In this document: piece by piece, positions 1 to 8,344 of the stretch
Position numbering within the stretch: the first letter of the stretch is position 1
How the letters are laid out: every line of letters begins with the position of its first letter
Assembly (NCBI GenBank): GCA_035652235.1
Contig: DASREE010000017.1
Span: 1-64,000, forward strand
DNA from: PALSA-612 sp035652235
GTDB taxonomy: Bacteria; Actinomycetota; Thermoleophilia; Gaiellales; Gaiellaceae
Length of the DNA: 64,000 nucleotides
Direction: 5' to 3'
The notes under the pieces: model-generated
What the model was told of the DNA's origin: nothing
Databases searched by the model: none
What the model saw: only the letters and a program-made list of their open reading frames with translations
Made by a program: the position numbers and the translations under genes

Positions 1-96
1 CGTCGCGACCCGGAACGCCAAACCCGACGGCTCGTCGCCCAGCTCGAACGCCTCGGCCACAAAGTCACCCTCGAAACCCTCCCGGAGGCCGCCTGA
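1..96 (+). CDS. C-terminal tail of a possible transposase (partial)
   Basis: The frame is open from the window edge and ends at TGA 94-96, leaving 31 residues (RRDPERQTRRLVAQ then LERLGHKVTLETLPEAA). The basic RRLVAQLERLGHKVTLE pattern resembles tails I associate with actinobacterial IS transposases, but no catalytic residues lie inside the window. The following 270 bp hold no convincing gene. The identification rests on recall of a short tail, so it is weak; another DNA-binding protein is possible. Confidence 0.35.
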   Translation, partial: RRDPERQTRRLVAQLERLGHKVTLETLPEAA

Positions 97-165
97 GGCC
101 AGACGGTTCCCACACCCTCAGCGTCATTTTCCCTTCAGTACCTGCAACTCGTCTACAATTGCGAG

Positions 166-194
166 CTGCTCCGCCTGCTGCGGCTGCGGAGCAG
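166..194. repeat. Inverted repeat downstream of the possible transposase
   Basis: CTGCTCCGC (166-174) and GCGGAGCAG (186-194) form a perfect 9-bp stem with an 11-nt loop. There is no T-run, so this may be a weak terminator or part of a mobile-element end. The rest of 97-368 shows nothing I can support. Confidence 0.3.
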
Positions 195-368
195 ACTGAC
201 GGCCGACTACGAGCTGCTTCTCTGGGCAGCTCGTGGTCGTTCAGGGGCGGGAGCCGGCCACGTCTCCCGCGCGCCGGGGTGTCGGCTCGCTCGCCCGTCC
301 GGGCCGAGGGCGCGCCGACAGGGCCGGTCCCCTCACCGTCCCTCGTCGGAGCCTCGCCGCCGGAGCGG

Positions 369-620
369 CTAGAGAAAGGTCCTGATCGATTCGCGCTCGA
401 CGCTCAGCTCGATCACGCCGGCGGCGCCGTCGATCGAGTCGATCGTCTCGGCCGGCACGAGACGCCGGGCCGAGAACAGGCCTGCCTTCACCGCGAGCGC
501 GTCCGGCTCGTCCGGAGCGGTGCCGTACATGGGGCACTCGACACGGCCGACGAGCTCCCCGTTGCGATCGGCGACGAGGAACCCTGACGTCGCGGTGAGA
601 TCGACGGCGAAGGCACCCAT
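369..620 (-). CDS. Small PRC-barrel-like protein
   Basis: An 83-aa protein. The segment GFLVADRNGELVGRVE, followed later by FSARRLVPAETIDSIDG and a C-terminal ESIRTFL, has the alternating strand/turn pattern of PRC-barrel domains, which occur in ribosome-maturation and photosynthetic-reaction-centre proteins and as stand-alone proteins of unknown role. I chose ATG 620 because a TACCGT box lies 8 nt upstream and the extra 32 upstream residues are not domain-like. It stands alone between two gaps. The function is unknown and the family assignment is by pattern only. Confidence 0.6.
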   Translation of the reverse strand: MGAFAVDLTATSGFLVADRNGELVGRVECPMYGTAPDEPDALAVKAGLFSARRLVPAETIDSIDGAAGVIELSVERESIRTFL

Positions 621-756
621 CCGGAACCACGGTATTTCCCCCGGATCAGGAAAAAACCTTCCTCGTCGTAAGGCTTCTGTTAACCGCCACCTGCCGGCGG
701 CCCGCGGTTGGGACACCGCCGGCCGGCGGCCGAGCCGCTCGCCGCCGGCGCCGGGC

Positions 757-1167
757 TCAGGCGGGCTTGGCGGCCATCACGAACGCAACCGCCAGCCCGA
801 CGAGGACGAGCGCGCCGGCGAGCGGTGCCACCGCGCCGGAGAGCCGCGGCCGGGTGCGCGCGAGGCGCGCGAGCAGCGCGAGGACGACGCCGCCGACAAC
901 CAGGCCGAAGACCGTGAGGCCGCGCGACACGTCGAGCCAGGCGGCGGACACGTCTTCCTGGCCGGCGAGCCCTTCCCCGAGCGCGATCGCGACGATGGTC
1001 GCGGCGACCGTGCCGGCTGGGAGCTGCCACGCGAGGCGCCCGCCGCGGCCGGACTCGGGTCCCGGCCGCCGCCGGCGCTCGAGCGCGACGACCCCGGTCG
1101 CGATCAGCCCGCCGACGGCGACCATGCCGGCGAGCACGTGCAAGAAGAGGAGCGTGTCCGAGCGCAT
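757..1167 (-). CDS. DUF2269-like integral membrane protein (second copy)
   Basis: A 136-aa protein with about four hydrophobic helices, beginning MRSDTLLFLHVLAGMVAVGG and ending FVMAAKPA. Its ATG overlaps the TGA of the upstream gene (TGATG), so the two are probably translationally coupled. The layout (short N-terminus, helix, RRRRPG loop, three more helices) parallels the neighbour and suggests a divergent duplicate. Heterodimer formation is an inference. No catalytic motif is visible and the function is unknown. Confidence 0.65.
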   Translation of the reverse strand: MRSDTLLFLHVLAGMVAVGGLIATGVVALERRRRPGPESGRGGRLAWQLPAGTVAATIVAIALGEGLAGQEDVSAAWLDVSRGLTVFGLVVGGVVLALLARLARTRPRLSGAVAPLAGALVLVGLAVAFVMAAKPA

Positions 1168-1637
1168 CAGGCCGGCTTCCAGATCATCAGGGCGAGGATG
1201 GCGAGGGCGGCGAGGAAGCTCCCGTAGTTGAGCAGGAGGGCGATCGGGTCGGCGAGCGCACGGGAGAGCTCCCGGCTCGGCTCGTCCCCTTCGGTTGCCA
1301 GCCGCTCGGCCAGGTGGCGCGCGTGCCTGGCCGCGCGGCCGCCGAGGCCGCCGAACAGGCTGCTCGCGAGGAAGAGCCCGAGCGCCGCGGAGATCCACGT
1401 CCGGTCCCAGCCGAGCTGGAGCTCCTCGACGAGCCAGGCGCCGAAGCCGACGGCGAGCAGCGAGCCGGCGCCGACGATGGCGACCGCCACGCGCGTCAGC
1501 GACAGGAGCGCCGCGATCTCGCTCGGACGCTCGCGCCGCAGCGCCGCCGTCTGCAGCGCTCCGGCGGCGACGGCGCCCGACACGAACAGGAAGGCCCCGA
1601 GCACGTGCGCTCCGAGCAGCCACTGCACCGTCGACAC
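1167..1637 (-). CDS. DUF2269-like integral membrane protein
   Basis: A 156-aa protein with four predicted membrane helices (roughly residues 5-25, 48-72, 80-98 and 132-152), matching the size and hydropathy of predicted integral membrane proteins of the DUF2269 type. The GTG start at 1637 is supported by TAGGCT at 1649-1644, exactly 6 nt upstream, consistent with a leaderless mRNA. It is divergent from the pdtaS-like gene across 50 bp and coupled to the next membrane gene. The molecular role is unknown. Confidence 0.7.
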   Translation of the reverse strand: MSTVQWLLGAHVLGAFLFVSGAVAAGALQTAALRRERPSEIAALLSLTRVAVAIVGAGSLLAVGFGAWLVEELQLGWDRTWISAALGLFLASSLFGGLGGRAARHARHLAERLATEGDEPSRELSRALADPIALLLNYGSFLAALAILALMIWKPA

Positions 1638-1675
1638 GGCGGGAGCCTACCGCCGGACCCGGTCCTGCGCGCTCG

Positions 1676-1681
1676 TACAAT
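1676..1681 (+). promoter_or_regulatory. -10 box of the pdtaS-like gene (leaderless)
   Basis: TACAAT lies 6 nt before the ATG at 1688, so transcription should begin at or next to the start codon. This position settles the start of the kinase. No consensus -35 is obvious. Confidence 0.6.
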
Positions 1682-1687
1682 CGGTCC

Positions 1688-3094
1688 ATGGACGAGCCGG
1701 CACGTCACCTCAGGCTGCTCACGGAGACGATCGCCGCGGTCAACTCGACGCTCGACCTCGAGGAGGTGCTCGCCCTCGTCGCACGGACGGTGGCAGAGGC
1801 GCTCGGCGCCGACGCGTGCTTCGTGTACCTGTACGACGACCGCGCCGACGAGCTCGTCCTGCGGGCGACGCACGGGACGGGCGTCGAGGAGATGACGAGA
1901 CGGCCGCGGCTGAAGCCGGGCGAGGGCATCACCGGCTCGGCGGCCGCGGCGCGCGCGCCGATCATGCTGCCCGCGCAGGCGCACCTCGACCCGCGCTTCA
2001 AGACGTTCCCGAACCTGCCCGAGGACGAGTACGAGTCGATCCTGGCCGTCCCCATCCTCGCCCGCGACAAGCTCGAGGGCGCGCTGAACGTCCGCACCCG
2101 CCGGCCGCACGAGTTCTCCCGCGCCGAGACCGACCTGCTGCTCGCGATCGCCGCGCAGGTGGGCTTCTCGATCGAGCACGCGAAGCTCTACTCGCAGGCG
2201 CAGCGCCGGGTCCGCGAGCTCGAGGCGCTGGCGACGATCTCGGAAGCCGTGTCCGAGTCGCTCTACGTCGAGGAGTCGCTCGAGGCGATCGTGAAGACGA
2301 CGATGGAGGCGCTCGGCGCCACCGGGGCGGCGATCGTGCTCGAGGACGGAGGCGTCGCCTGGCCCGAGGGCCGGGCGGGCGCGCACGCCGTGCGCATGCC
2401 GCTGCGCTGGAAGCGGCGCCAGATCGGCGAGCTCGTCTGCGACCGCGACGTGCCGTTCAGCGAGGACGACCGGCAGCTCCTTGCCTCGATCGCCCACCAC
2501 GCCGCGGTCGCCCTCGAGCACGGGCGGGCCGTGATGCGCGGCGTGCTCGCCCAGGAGATCCACCACCGCGTGAAGAACAACCTGCAGACCGTGGCCTCGC
2601 TCCTCCGCCTGCAGGCCCACGCCGACGGGGTCGACCCCGAGCGCGCGCTCGCGGATTCGGTCAACCGCATCCTCGCCATCGCCGCCGTGCACGAGGTGCT
2701 GACCGAGCGGCGCGACGACGACGTCGACCTCGGCGAGCTCCTCGACCGCCTGCGGCGGATGCTCGTGCAGGGCTTGAGCGCGGGGAAGCGGGTGGAGTCG
2801 GCGATCGAGCCGGTGTCGCTCGCAGGCAGCCGCGCGACGGCCCTCGCGCTCGTCTTCAGCGAGCTCCTCCAGAACGCGCTCGAGCACGGAGGCGAACGGG
2901 TGCGGGTGGAGCTCGCGCGGCGGAACGGCGACGTCGTGCTCGCGATCGCCGACGACGGCGCCGGCATCGAGGGCGATCCGGCGCACGGGACGGGCCTGTC
3001 GATCGTGCGCGCGCTCGTCCGCGACGAGCTGCGCGGCACGCTGACCCTGGAGAGCACGGGCGGCCTGCGCGCGGAGGTCGTCTTCCCCGCGTGA
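1688..3094 (+). CDS. pdtaS: GAF-GAF-HisKA_2 sensor histidine kinase, PdtaS-like
   Basis: A 468-aa soluble kinase with no membrane segment. GAF1 covers about residues 15-155 (LDLEEVLALVARTVAEALGA onward) and GAF2 about 175-285. The HisKA_2 dimerisation/phosphoacceptor helix carries EIHHRVKNNLQTVASLLR, with His in the usual HHRVKNN context. The HATPase has the N-box ELLQNALEHGG, the G1 box DDGAGI and the G2 box GTGLSIV. HisKA_2 kinases of this design pair with ANTAR regulators, as in mycobacterial PdtaS/PdtaR, and an ANTAR regulator is encoded two genes downstream. The GAF ligand cannot be told from the sequence. Confidence 0.85.
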   Translation: MDEPARHLRLLTETIAAVNSTLDLEEVLALVARTVAEALGADACFVYLYDDRADELVLRATHGTGVEEMTRRPRLKPGEGITGSAAAARAPIMLPAQAHLDPRFKTFPNLPEDEYESILAVPILARDKLEGALNVRTRRPHEFSRAETDLLLAIAAQVGFSIEHAKLYSQAQRRVRELEALATISEAVSESLYVEESLEAIVKTTMEALGATGAAIVLEDGGVAWPEGRAGAHAVRMPLRWKRRQIGELVCDRDVPFSEDDRQLLASIAHHAAVALEHGRAVMRGVLAQEIHHRVKNNLQTVASLLRLQAHADGVDPERALADSVNRILAIAAVHEVLTERRDDDVDLGELLDRLRRMLVQGLSAGKRVESAIEPVSLAGSRATALALVFSELLQNALEHGGERVRVELARRNGDVVLAIADDGAGIEGDPAHGTGLSIVRALVRDELRGTLTLESTGGLRAEVVFPA

Positions 3095-3145
3095 CGTTCC
3101 CCGCGTGAGGGCTGCGGACTGCGGCGGCGCCCCGTTTCCAGCGGT

Positions 3146-3209
3146 CGGCACGCTTCCGGCACGAAGCCGTCCCCCACGCGCGCGCGGTTCGGCGGTAGGC
3201 TGAGCGCCG
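3146..3209 (+). promoter_or_regulatory. Promoter element E1 (11-bp direct repeats, CACGCG, -10)
   Basis: CGGCAC occurs at 3146 and 3157 (11-bp period), CACGCG at 3175 and TAGGCT (-10) at 3196-3201. The same elements with identical spacing occur at 8278-8333 and 14822-14877. A leaderless upstream ORF of 18 codons could start at GTG 3209 and stop at 3263-3265, overlapping the Nudix GTG at 3262 (GTGA). The sequence GTGACGCGTGAA is also repeated at 3239 and 3262. Confidence 0.55.
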
Positions 3210-3261
3210 TGGGTCGGGGAGGTGGGGTCTGCCCGAGAGTGACGCGTGAACATGAACCGAC

Positions 3262-3726
3262 GTGACGCGTGAAGACGCGCGGACGGGCGGCGAGCGGCCG
3301 GCGAGCCGCCTTGCCGGCGTGAGGCTCCCGCACGAGGTCTTCGTCGCCGTCCGCAGGAGCGGCGAGCTGCTCGTCCTGCACCGCTCGCCCGAGCACGGCG
3401 GCTACTGGCACGGTGTCGCCGGAGGCGTCGAGCCGGGCGAGGCTCCCGCGCTGGCGGCGGCACGCGAGCTCCGGGAGGAGACGGGGCTCGAGGCGGTCCC
3501 GGTCGACCTGCACCGCCCGTACGAGTACTCGCCCGAGCCGTGGGAGGCGGGCGCGGCGCACGGGTTCGCGCGGATCCGCGTCGAGTGCTTCCTCGCCGAG
3601 GCCCCCGTGGGCTGGGAGCCGCGCCTCGACGGCGAGCACGACGCCTACCGCTGGTGCACCGCGGACGCTGCCGCCCGGCTCCTGTTCTGGCCGGAGCCGC
3701 GCGAGCTCGTCCGGTCGATCGCATGA
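3262..3726 (+). CDS. Nudix hydrolase between the sensor kinase and ANTAR regulator
   Basis: A 154-aa protein. The Nudix box reads GGVEPGEAPALAAARELREE followed by TGLEA, matching G-x5-E-x7-REUXEEXGU with all metal-binding glutamates present. Nudix enzymes cleave nucleoside diphosphates linked to another group; the substrate here cannot be assigned. GTG 3262 is the only in-frame start that keeps the first strand. The last codons overlap the ATG of the ANTAR regulator (ATGA), and the gene follows the PdtaS-like kinase by 167 bp. A role tied to that signalling pathway is suggested by position only. Confidence 0.85.
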   Translation: MTREDARTGGERPASRLAGVRLPHEVFVAVRRSGELLVLHRSPEHGGYWHGVAGGVEPGEAPALAAARELREETGLEAVPVDLHRPYEYSPEPWEAGAAHGFARIRVECFLAEAPVGWEPRLDGEHDAYRWCTADAAARLLFWPEPRELVRSIA

Positions 3727-4352
3727 AGATCCTCATCGCCGAGGACGAGACGATCATCCGGCTCGACCTGCGCGCGCTGCTCGAGAAGGCCGGGCTCGAG
3801 GTGTGCGCCGAGGCGCGCGACGGGCTCGAGGCGGTCGAGCTCGCTCGCGCGGAGCGTCCCGACCTCGCGATCATGGACGTGAAGATGCCGCGCCTGGACG
3901 GGATCGAGGCCGCGCGCAGGATCCTGGACGAGCGGCCGATCCCGATCGTGATGCTGACCGCCTACGGGCAGGAGGAGGTCGTCTCCCGTGCGGTCGAGGC
4001 CGGCGTCTTCGGCTACCTGATGAAGCCGTTCCGCCAGGAGGATCTGCTCCCCGCGATCGCGACCGCACGGGCCCGCCACGAGGAGCTGACCGCGCTGCGC
4101 GAGGAGGCGGAGTCGCTGGCCGAGGCGCTCGCCGCCCGCAAGGTGATCGAGCGCGCGAAGGGCCTGCTGATGGCGAAGGAGGAGCTCAGCGAGCAGGAGG
4201 CGTTCGAGCGGCTGCGACGTGCGAGCCAGGTGGCGGGCCGGCCCCTGAAGGTGATCGCCGAGGCCGTGGTCGCGACGCTCACGGGCGATCAGCCCGGCGG
4301 CACCGGCAGGGCGAGCCCTGCTGCTCCCAGCTCGGACACGGCCGGCTCGTAG
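3723..4352 (+). CDS. pdtaR: ANTAR-domain response regulator, PdtaR-like
   Basis: A 209-aa protein. The receiver (residues 1-120) has the acidic pair EDE (7-9), phospho-acceptor Asp52 in AIMDVKMP, and the conserved Lys in YLMKPF. The ANTAR domain follows (about 135-185: ARKVIERAKGLLMAKEEL, then EAFERLRRAS), an RNA-binding three-helix unit that prevents transcription termination. The ATG overlaps the Nudix stop. The last 64 nt overlap the 3' end of the convergent U32-like gene, giving a poorly conserved tail (TGDQPGGTGRASPAAPSS). Its partner is probably the kinase at 1688. Confidence 0.88.
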   Translation: MKILIAEDETIIRLDLRALLEKAGLEVCAEARDGLEAVELARAERPDLAIMDVKMPRLDGIEAARRILDERPIPIVMLTAYGQEEVVSRAVEAGVFGYLMKPFRQEDLLPAIATARARHEELTALREEAESLAEALAARKVIERAKGLLMAKEELSEQEAFERLRRASQVAGRPLKVIAEAVVATLTGDQPGGTGRASPAAPSSDTAGS

Positions 4353-5224
4353 CCCGAGCGCGCGAGCAGGTCGAGCCCGAGGCGCGCCCGGCGCACCCGC
4401 TCGCGCGACAGGGCGACGGTCGTCTGCTCCAGGTGCGTTCCGGCGGGGTAGACGTCCGGGGCGTTCCGCAGGCCGAACTTCACGTACACGGGCGCAGCGA
4501 CCCGAATCAGCTCGGGGAGCTCGTGCACACGCACGAAGCCGCCGACCGTGTCGGGCGCCTCCACGTACACGTCGAGCGGGCAGTCGACGGCCGCGCGGAT
4601 GGCGGCGATCTGGGCGAGCGACAGATCGGTGGGGACGTTGATCGTGCTCGCGCCGAGCTGCTCGAGGACGCGGGCGGCCGCTGGATTGGCTGCGGGAAGC
4701 ATGACCGACACCTTCGCCTGCATGTCCTGCGGAAGCACGCCCGCCCGCTTGAGGGCGGTGAACGTGGACAGGACGCCGACGTCGGCGACGAGGACGCTGC
4801 GGAAGCCGTGCTCGGCCGCGCGCCGCGCGTCGTCGAGGCAGGCGACGAGCTGCTCCTGGCCGTGCGCGGCGGCGGCGACGATCGCCCCGGCCGGTGAGCG
4901 CGCCATCGCCGACGTGCCCCAGCCGGCATTCGGACGGGTGAAGAGGCTTACCTCGACGGGTGCCGCTGCCCCGAGGCGCGCCATCTCGTCCAGCTCGTCG
5001 TCCGTGTGCAGGAAGACGCCGCTTCCCTGTGACACCCGGTGCACGCGCACGCTGAGCCGCTCTGCCTCCTCGAGCACCGCCTCGAGGCAGCGGGGGCCTT
5101 CCGTGCTCGGTATCTCGATCCGGTACTGCGCGCCGTCCGGGAAGCGCTTCGTGGAGTCGGGGAGCGCGTGCAGGTCACCGGGAGGCAGGCCGAGCGACCG
5201 GAGGAGCTCGCGCGTCGACGCCAT
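4289..5224 (-). CDS. Peptidase U32-like protein
   Basis: A 311-aa soluble protein. The central part (SVLVADVGVLSTFTALKRAG, then later STINVPTDLSLAQIAAIR and CPLDVYVEAPDTVGGFVR) has the TIM-barrel strand rhythm of the U32 family, whose members include RNA- and ubiquinone-hydroxylation partners as well as putative collagenases. No cysteine cluster typical of the Fe-S members is visible. I chose ATG 5224 over GTG 5227 because TAGACT (5236-5231) lies 6 nt upstream. The substrate is unknown; the family assignment is moderate. Confidence 0.6.
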   Translation of the reverse strand: MASTRELLRSLGLPPGDLHALPDSTKRFPDGAQYRIEIPSTEGPRCLEAVLEEAERLSVRVHRVSQGSGVFLHTDDELDEMARLGAAAPVEVSLFTRPNAGWGTSAMARSPAGAIVAAAAHGQEQLVACLDDARRAAEHGFRSVLVADVGVLSTFTALKRAGVLPQDMQAKVSVMLPAANPAAARVLEQLGASTINVPTDLSLAQIAAIRAAVDCPLDVYVEAPDTVGGFVRVHELPELIRVAAPVYVKFGLRNAPDVYPAGTHLEQTTVALSRERVRRARLGLDLLARSGYEPAVSELGAAGLALPVPPG

Positions 5225-5250
5225 CACGCGAGTCTAGTCCGTCGCCTGTC

Positions 5251-6330
5251 TCACAGCCCGGGGTCGGCGAGCAGCCCCGCGAGGAGGCTCGTCCGTACGG
5301 GAAGCGCGGACAGCGAGATCTGCTCGTCGTGTGCGTGCGCGCCTTTTCCCTCCGCGCCCAGGCCGTCCAGCACCGGGACGCCGAGCGCGCCGACGAGGTT
5401 GCCGTCCGAGCCGCCGCCGGAGGTGGCCTGCTCCAGCTCGAGACCGAGCTCACGCCCGATCGCTCGGGCGCGAACGAACAGCCGCTGCCCGGCTGAGGTG
5501 CGCTCGAGCGGCGGCCGCGTCCACTCCCCCTCGACCTGGATCGACGTGCCCTCGATTGTCGGCTCGAGCGTGCGCAGGATCCGCTCGAGGCGCTCGAGAT
5601 CGACGCGGTTCGAGACGCGGACGTCGAGGTGCGCGTGCGCATACGCGGCGACGACGTTCTCGCGCGTTCCCCCGTGGACGACGCCGACGTTGACGGTGAC
5701 GCCGCGCTCGTGATCTGTGAGCGCGTGAAGCCGTAGGATCTGGTGCGCGAGCTCCTCGACTGCGCTCGCGCCGTCGACGATGCTCGTGCCCGCGTGGGCG
5801 GGCCGCCCGGTGATGGCGACGTGGAAGCGGCCGAGCCCCTTGCGGGCGGTCTTCAGATGGCCCTGAGCCGTCGGCGGCTCGACGACGAGCGCCGCGGCGA
5901 CGCCGCGCGCCGCCTCGCGCAGCGCGTCGAGCGCGGTGCGGCTTCCGCGCTCTTCGTCCGCAGTCAGGAAAACGCGCAACGCCCGCCGCCGCGGTCCCGC
6001 CTGGCGCACGGCTTCGAGCATCAGCACGAGACCACCCTTCATGTCGTAGACGCCGGGGCCGTAGGCGACGTCGCCCTCGACGCGGAACGGCATCGTGGCG
6101 AGCGTTCCCTCCTCCCAGACGGTGTCCGTGTGCCCGAGCAGGAGCAGCGGCTCGCCCTCGCCGTCCAGGTCGGCGACCACGTGGTCTCCGTCGAGGAGGC
6201 GGACGTGGCCGCCGAGCGCGTCCAGCTCCTCCGCCATGCGCACGGCCATGGAGTGGACGCCGAGCGAATACGTGGGCGACTCGATCTCGACGAGGTCGCG
6301 CAGGAGGGCGAGCGGATCGGGATCCGGCAC
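5251..6330 (-). CDS. M20 family metallopeptidase (carboxypeptidase G2-like)
   Basis: A 359-aa zinc peptidase. Metal-site motifs are visible in order: LLLGHTDTVW (His), GPGVYDMKGG (bridging Asp), TADEERGS (catalytic/ligand Glu pair), VVEPP (ligand Glu) and a final His in EGKGAHAHDEQ. The dimerisation domain sits between, around HVAITGRPAHAGTS. It lacks a signal peptide, so it is probably cytoplasmic. Glutamate-carboxypeptidase or amidohydrolase activity is typical of the clan; the substrate is not assignable. The GTG start is supported by TAGAAA 6 nt upstream. It lies 26 bp upstream of the U32-like gene. Confidence 0.85.
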   Translation of the reverse strand: MPDPDPLALLRDLVEIESPTYSLGVHSMAVRMAEELDALGGHVRLLDGDHVVADLDGEGEPLLLLGHTDTVWEEGTLATMPFRVEGDVAYGPGVYDMKGGLVLMLEAVRQAGPRRRALRVFLTADEERGSRTALDALREAARGVAAALVVEPPTAQGHLKTARKGLGRFHVAITGRPAHAGTSIVDGASAVEELAHQILRLHALTDHERGVTVNVGVVHGGTRENVVAAYAHAHLDVRVSNRVDLERLERILRTLEPTIEGTSIQVEGEWTRPPLERTSAGQRLFVRARAIGRELGLELEQATSGGGSDGNLVGALGVPVLDGLGAEGKGAHAHDEQISLSALPVRTSLLAGLLADPGL

Positions 6331-6370
6331 GTTCGCTTTCTAGCGTCTCTCGCGTCCGCGTGCCGCCGGA

Positions 6371-8248
6371 TCAGGCCTGGGCGGACTCGACCAGCTCCTC
6401 CCAGCGCGCGACGAGCGATTCGAGCTCCTCGCGCGCGCGGCGATAGGCGGCCACCGCGTCGACGTCCGCCCAGTCGGTCGCGAGATGCTGCTCGAGCTTG
6501 GCGACAGCCCGCTCTTTGTTCTCGATGACAGCTTCGACCTGCTCGAGCTCGCGCTGTCGGGCCGCCGCAGCGGACGCTGTCGCCGGACTCGCTGTCGCCG
6601 TCCGCTTGCCCTTACGGACACGTCCGGGGGCGTGACCCCCGGACACGGCCGTTTCGTCTCGGCGGCGGACGTAGTCAGCCCAGCCGCCCGTGTACGAGCG
6701 GAGCTCCCCGTCCTCGATCGCGAGCGTCCGGTCGGCGGCGGCGTCGAGGAGCGCGCGGTCGTGCGAGACGAAGAGCACCGTACCCGGGAAGGCGCGCAGG
6801 GCATCCTCCAGCGCCTCCCGGCTCTCGAGGTCGAGGTGGTTCGTCGGCTCGTCGAGGACGAGGAAGTTCGCCCCGGAGGCGACTCCGGCCGCCAGCGCGA
6901 GACGCCGCCGCTCGCCGCCGGAGAGGACGGAGACCGGCTTTTGGTGCTCCTCCCAGCCGGAGAAGAGGAATCGTCCGAGCAGCTGCTGCGCCTGGGGGCG
7001 CTGCAGGCCTGTCATCGACTGCAGGCAGTCGAGGACCGTTCCGCGCTCGTCAAGCTCGATCTCCTGCTGCGAGAGGAGCGCCGGCTGGACACCGTGCCCG
7101 AGCGGGCCGGCGAGGAGCGCCCGCAGGAGCGTCGTCTTCCCCGAGCCGTTCGGGCCGACGAGCGCCACGTGCTCGCCCCGTTCGATGGTGAGCGAGACGT
7201 TCGTGAGCAGCCGCCTCGTGCCGGCCTGTACGTCCAGACCGGACACGTCAACGACGGTCCGCCCGCTTCGCGGCGGGTCGAGGAAGTCGAAGTCGAGCGA
7301 CCTGCGTCGGCGCGTCAGGGAGTCGAGCTCGGCGGAGCTCCGCGCCCGTTCCCGCGCGAGGCGCCCGATCTGCGTCAGCTTCGCCTGCGCCTGCTTCGCC
7401 TTCGACTTCTTGGACCGGAAGCGCTCGATGAAGCGCTCGAGCCGCGCGATATCGGCGTCGTAGCGCTGCACCGCCTTGCCGGCCGCGAGTGTGCGCGCGG
7501 CCTTCTCGCGGCGCCACTCGTGCCAGGGGCCGGCGAAGTGGAGCGCGCGTCCTCCTTCCAGCTCGAGCACGGCCGTCGCCACCGTCTCGAGGAACCAGCG
7601 GTCGTGCGCGACGAGGATCACGGCGGCGTCCAGCGACGCAAGCGTCGACTCGAGCCACTCGAGGCTGGCCACGTCAAGGTGGTTCGTCGGCTCGTCGAGG
7701 AGGAGCAGGTCCGGGTCGCCCGCGAGGGTGCGGCCGAGGGTGGCGCGTGTCAGCTCGCCGCCGGAGAAGGTGTCGAGGCTGCGGTCGAGATCTTCGTCCG
7801 TGAAGCCGAGTCCGCGCAGGACGGCCGTCGTCCGCGCGCGCCAGTCCCATCCGCCAGCGTGCCCCAGGCGGGCCTGCGCCTCCGCGTAGCGGCGCATCGT
7901 GGGCGCGTCGTGGGCGCCGCTCGCCATGGCCGCCTCGAGCTCGCGTAGCTCGTCCTCGAGCGCGACGAGGTCGGCGCCGCCGCCGAGCACGTACTCGCGC
8001 AGCGTCAGGCCGAGGGCGAGTGGCGGCCGCTGGTCGTGGAGCGCGACCCGCGTTCCCTTCGCGTACACGAGCTCGCCGCTGTGGGGCTCGCTCTGGCGTG
8101 CGAGGATGCGCAGGAGCGTCGTCTTGCCTGCGCCGTTCGGGCCGGAGAGCGCGAGCCGCTCGCCGCGCTCGACCTTGAACGAGAGCCCGTCGAAGAGGAC
8201 GGCTCCGGCAAGCTCCTTGCGGAGGTTCGTGGCGACGACGACGGCCAT
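6371..8248 (-). CDS. ABC-F family ATPase
   Basis: A 625-aa protein with two ABC cassettes and no membrane domain. Cassette 1: Walker A GPNGAGKTT (about 36-44), signature FSGGELTRA, Walker B LLLLDEPTNHLD, switch AHDRWF. Cassette 2: GPNGSGKTT, LSGGERRRLA, LVLDEPTNHLD, SHDRALL. A linker between them is rich in Lys/Arg (RFRSKKSKAKQAQAK), and a C-terminal coiled coil (about 560-620) follows a K/R-rich stretch. Family members act on the ribosome as translation factors or confer antibiotic protection; which applies here is unknown. ATG 8248 has TAGGCC 6 nt upstream. Confidence 0.9.
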   Translation of the reverse strand: MAVVVATNLRKELAGAVLFDGLSFKVERGERLALSGPNGAGKTTLLRILARQSEPHSGELVYAKGTRVALHDQRPPLALGLTLREYVLGGGADLVALEDELRELEAAMASGAHDAPTMRRYAEAQARLGHAGGWDWRARTTAVLRGLGFTDEDLDRSLDTFSGGELTRATLGRTLAGDPDLLLLDEPTNHLDVASLEWLESTLASLDAAVILVAHDRWFLETVATAVLELEGGRALHFAGPWHEWRREKAARTLAAGKAVQRYDADIARLERFIERFRSKKSKAKQAQAKLTQIGRLARERARSSAELDSLTRRRRSLDFDFLDPPRSGRTVVDVSGLDVQAGTRRLLTNVSLTIERGEHVALVGPNGSGKTTLLRALLAGPLGHGVQPALLSQQEIELDERGTVLDCLQSMTGLQRPQAQQLLGRFLFSGWEEHQKPVSVLSGGERRRLALAAGVASGANFLVLDEPTNHLDLESREALEDALRAFPGTVLFVSHDRALLDAAADRTLAIEDGELRSYTGGWADYVRRRDETAVSGGHAPGRVRKGKRTATASPATASAAAARQRELEQVEAVIENKERAVAKLEQHLATDWADVDAVAAYRRAREELESLVARWEELVESAQA

Positions 8249-8277
8249 CGCGCAGGCCTAGACTGAGCCGGCGACAT

Positions 8278-8344
8278 CGGCACGGAATCGGCACGCCCGC
8301 TCCACACACGCGTGCGCCGGAAGCTGCGATGCTGAGCGCGGGTG
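8278..8344 (+). promoter_or_regulatory. Promoter element E2 upstream of tkt
   Basis: CGGCAC at 8278 and 8289, CACGCG at 8307 and GATGCT at 8328-8333 reproduce the spacing of E1 exactly. A G-rich stretch follows (8341-8395). The 402-bp gap 8249-8650 otherwise holds the ABC-F -10 (8260-8255) and the tkt-proximal -10. GTG 8342 opens a frame that is continuous with tkt, but the intervening 103 residues are Arg/Pro/Ala-rich and not protein-like. Confidence 0.5.

Noticed and set aside
1496..3874. A 792-codon open frame on the minus strand across the pdtaS-like kinase
   Set aside because: It is antisense to a kinase with clear GAF, HisKA_2 and HATPase motifs; its own translation is Arg/Pro/Ala-rich with no domain. 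High GC makes such long shadow frames common.
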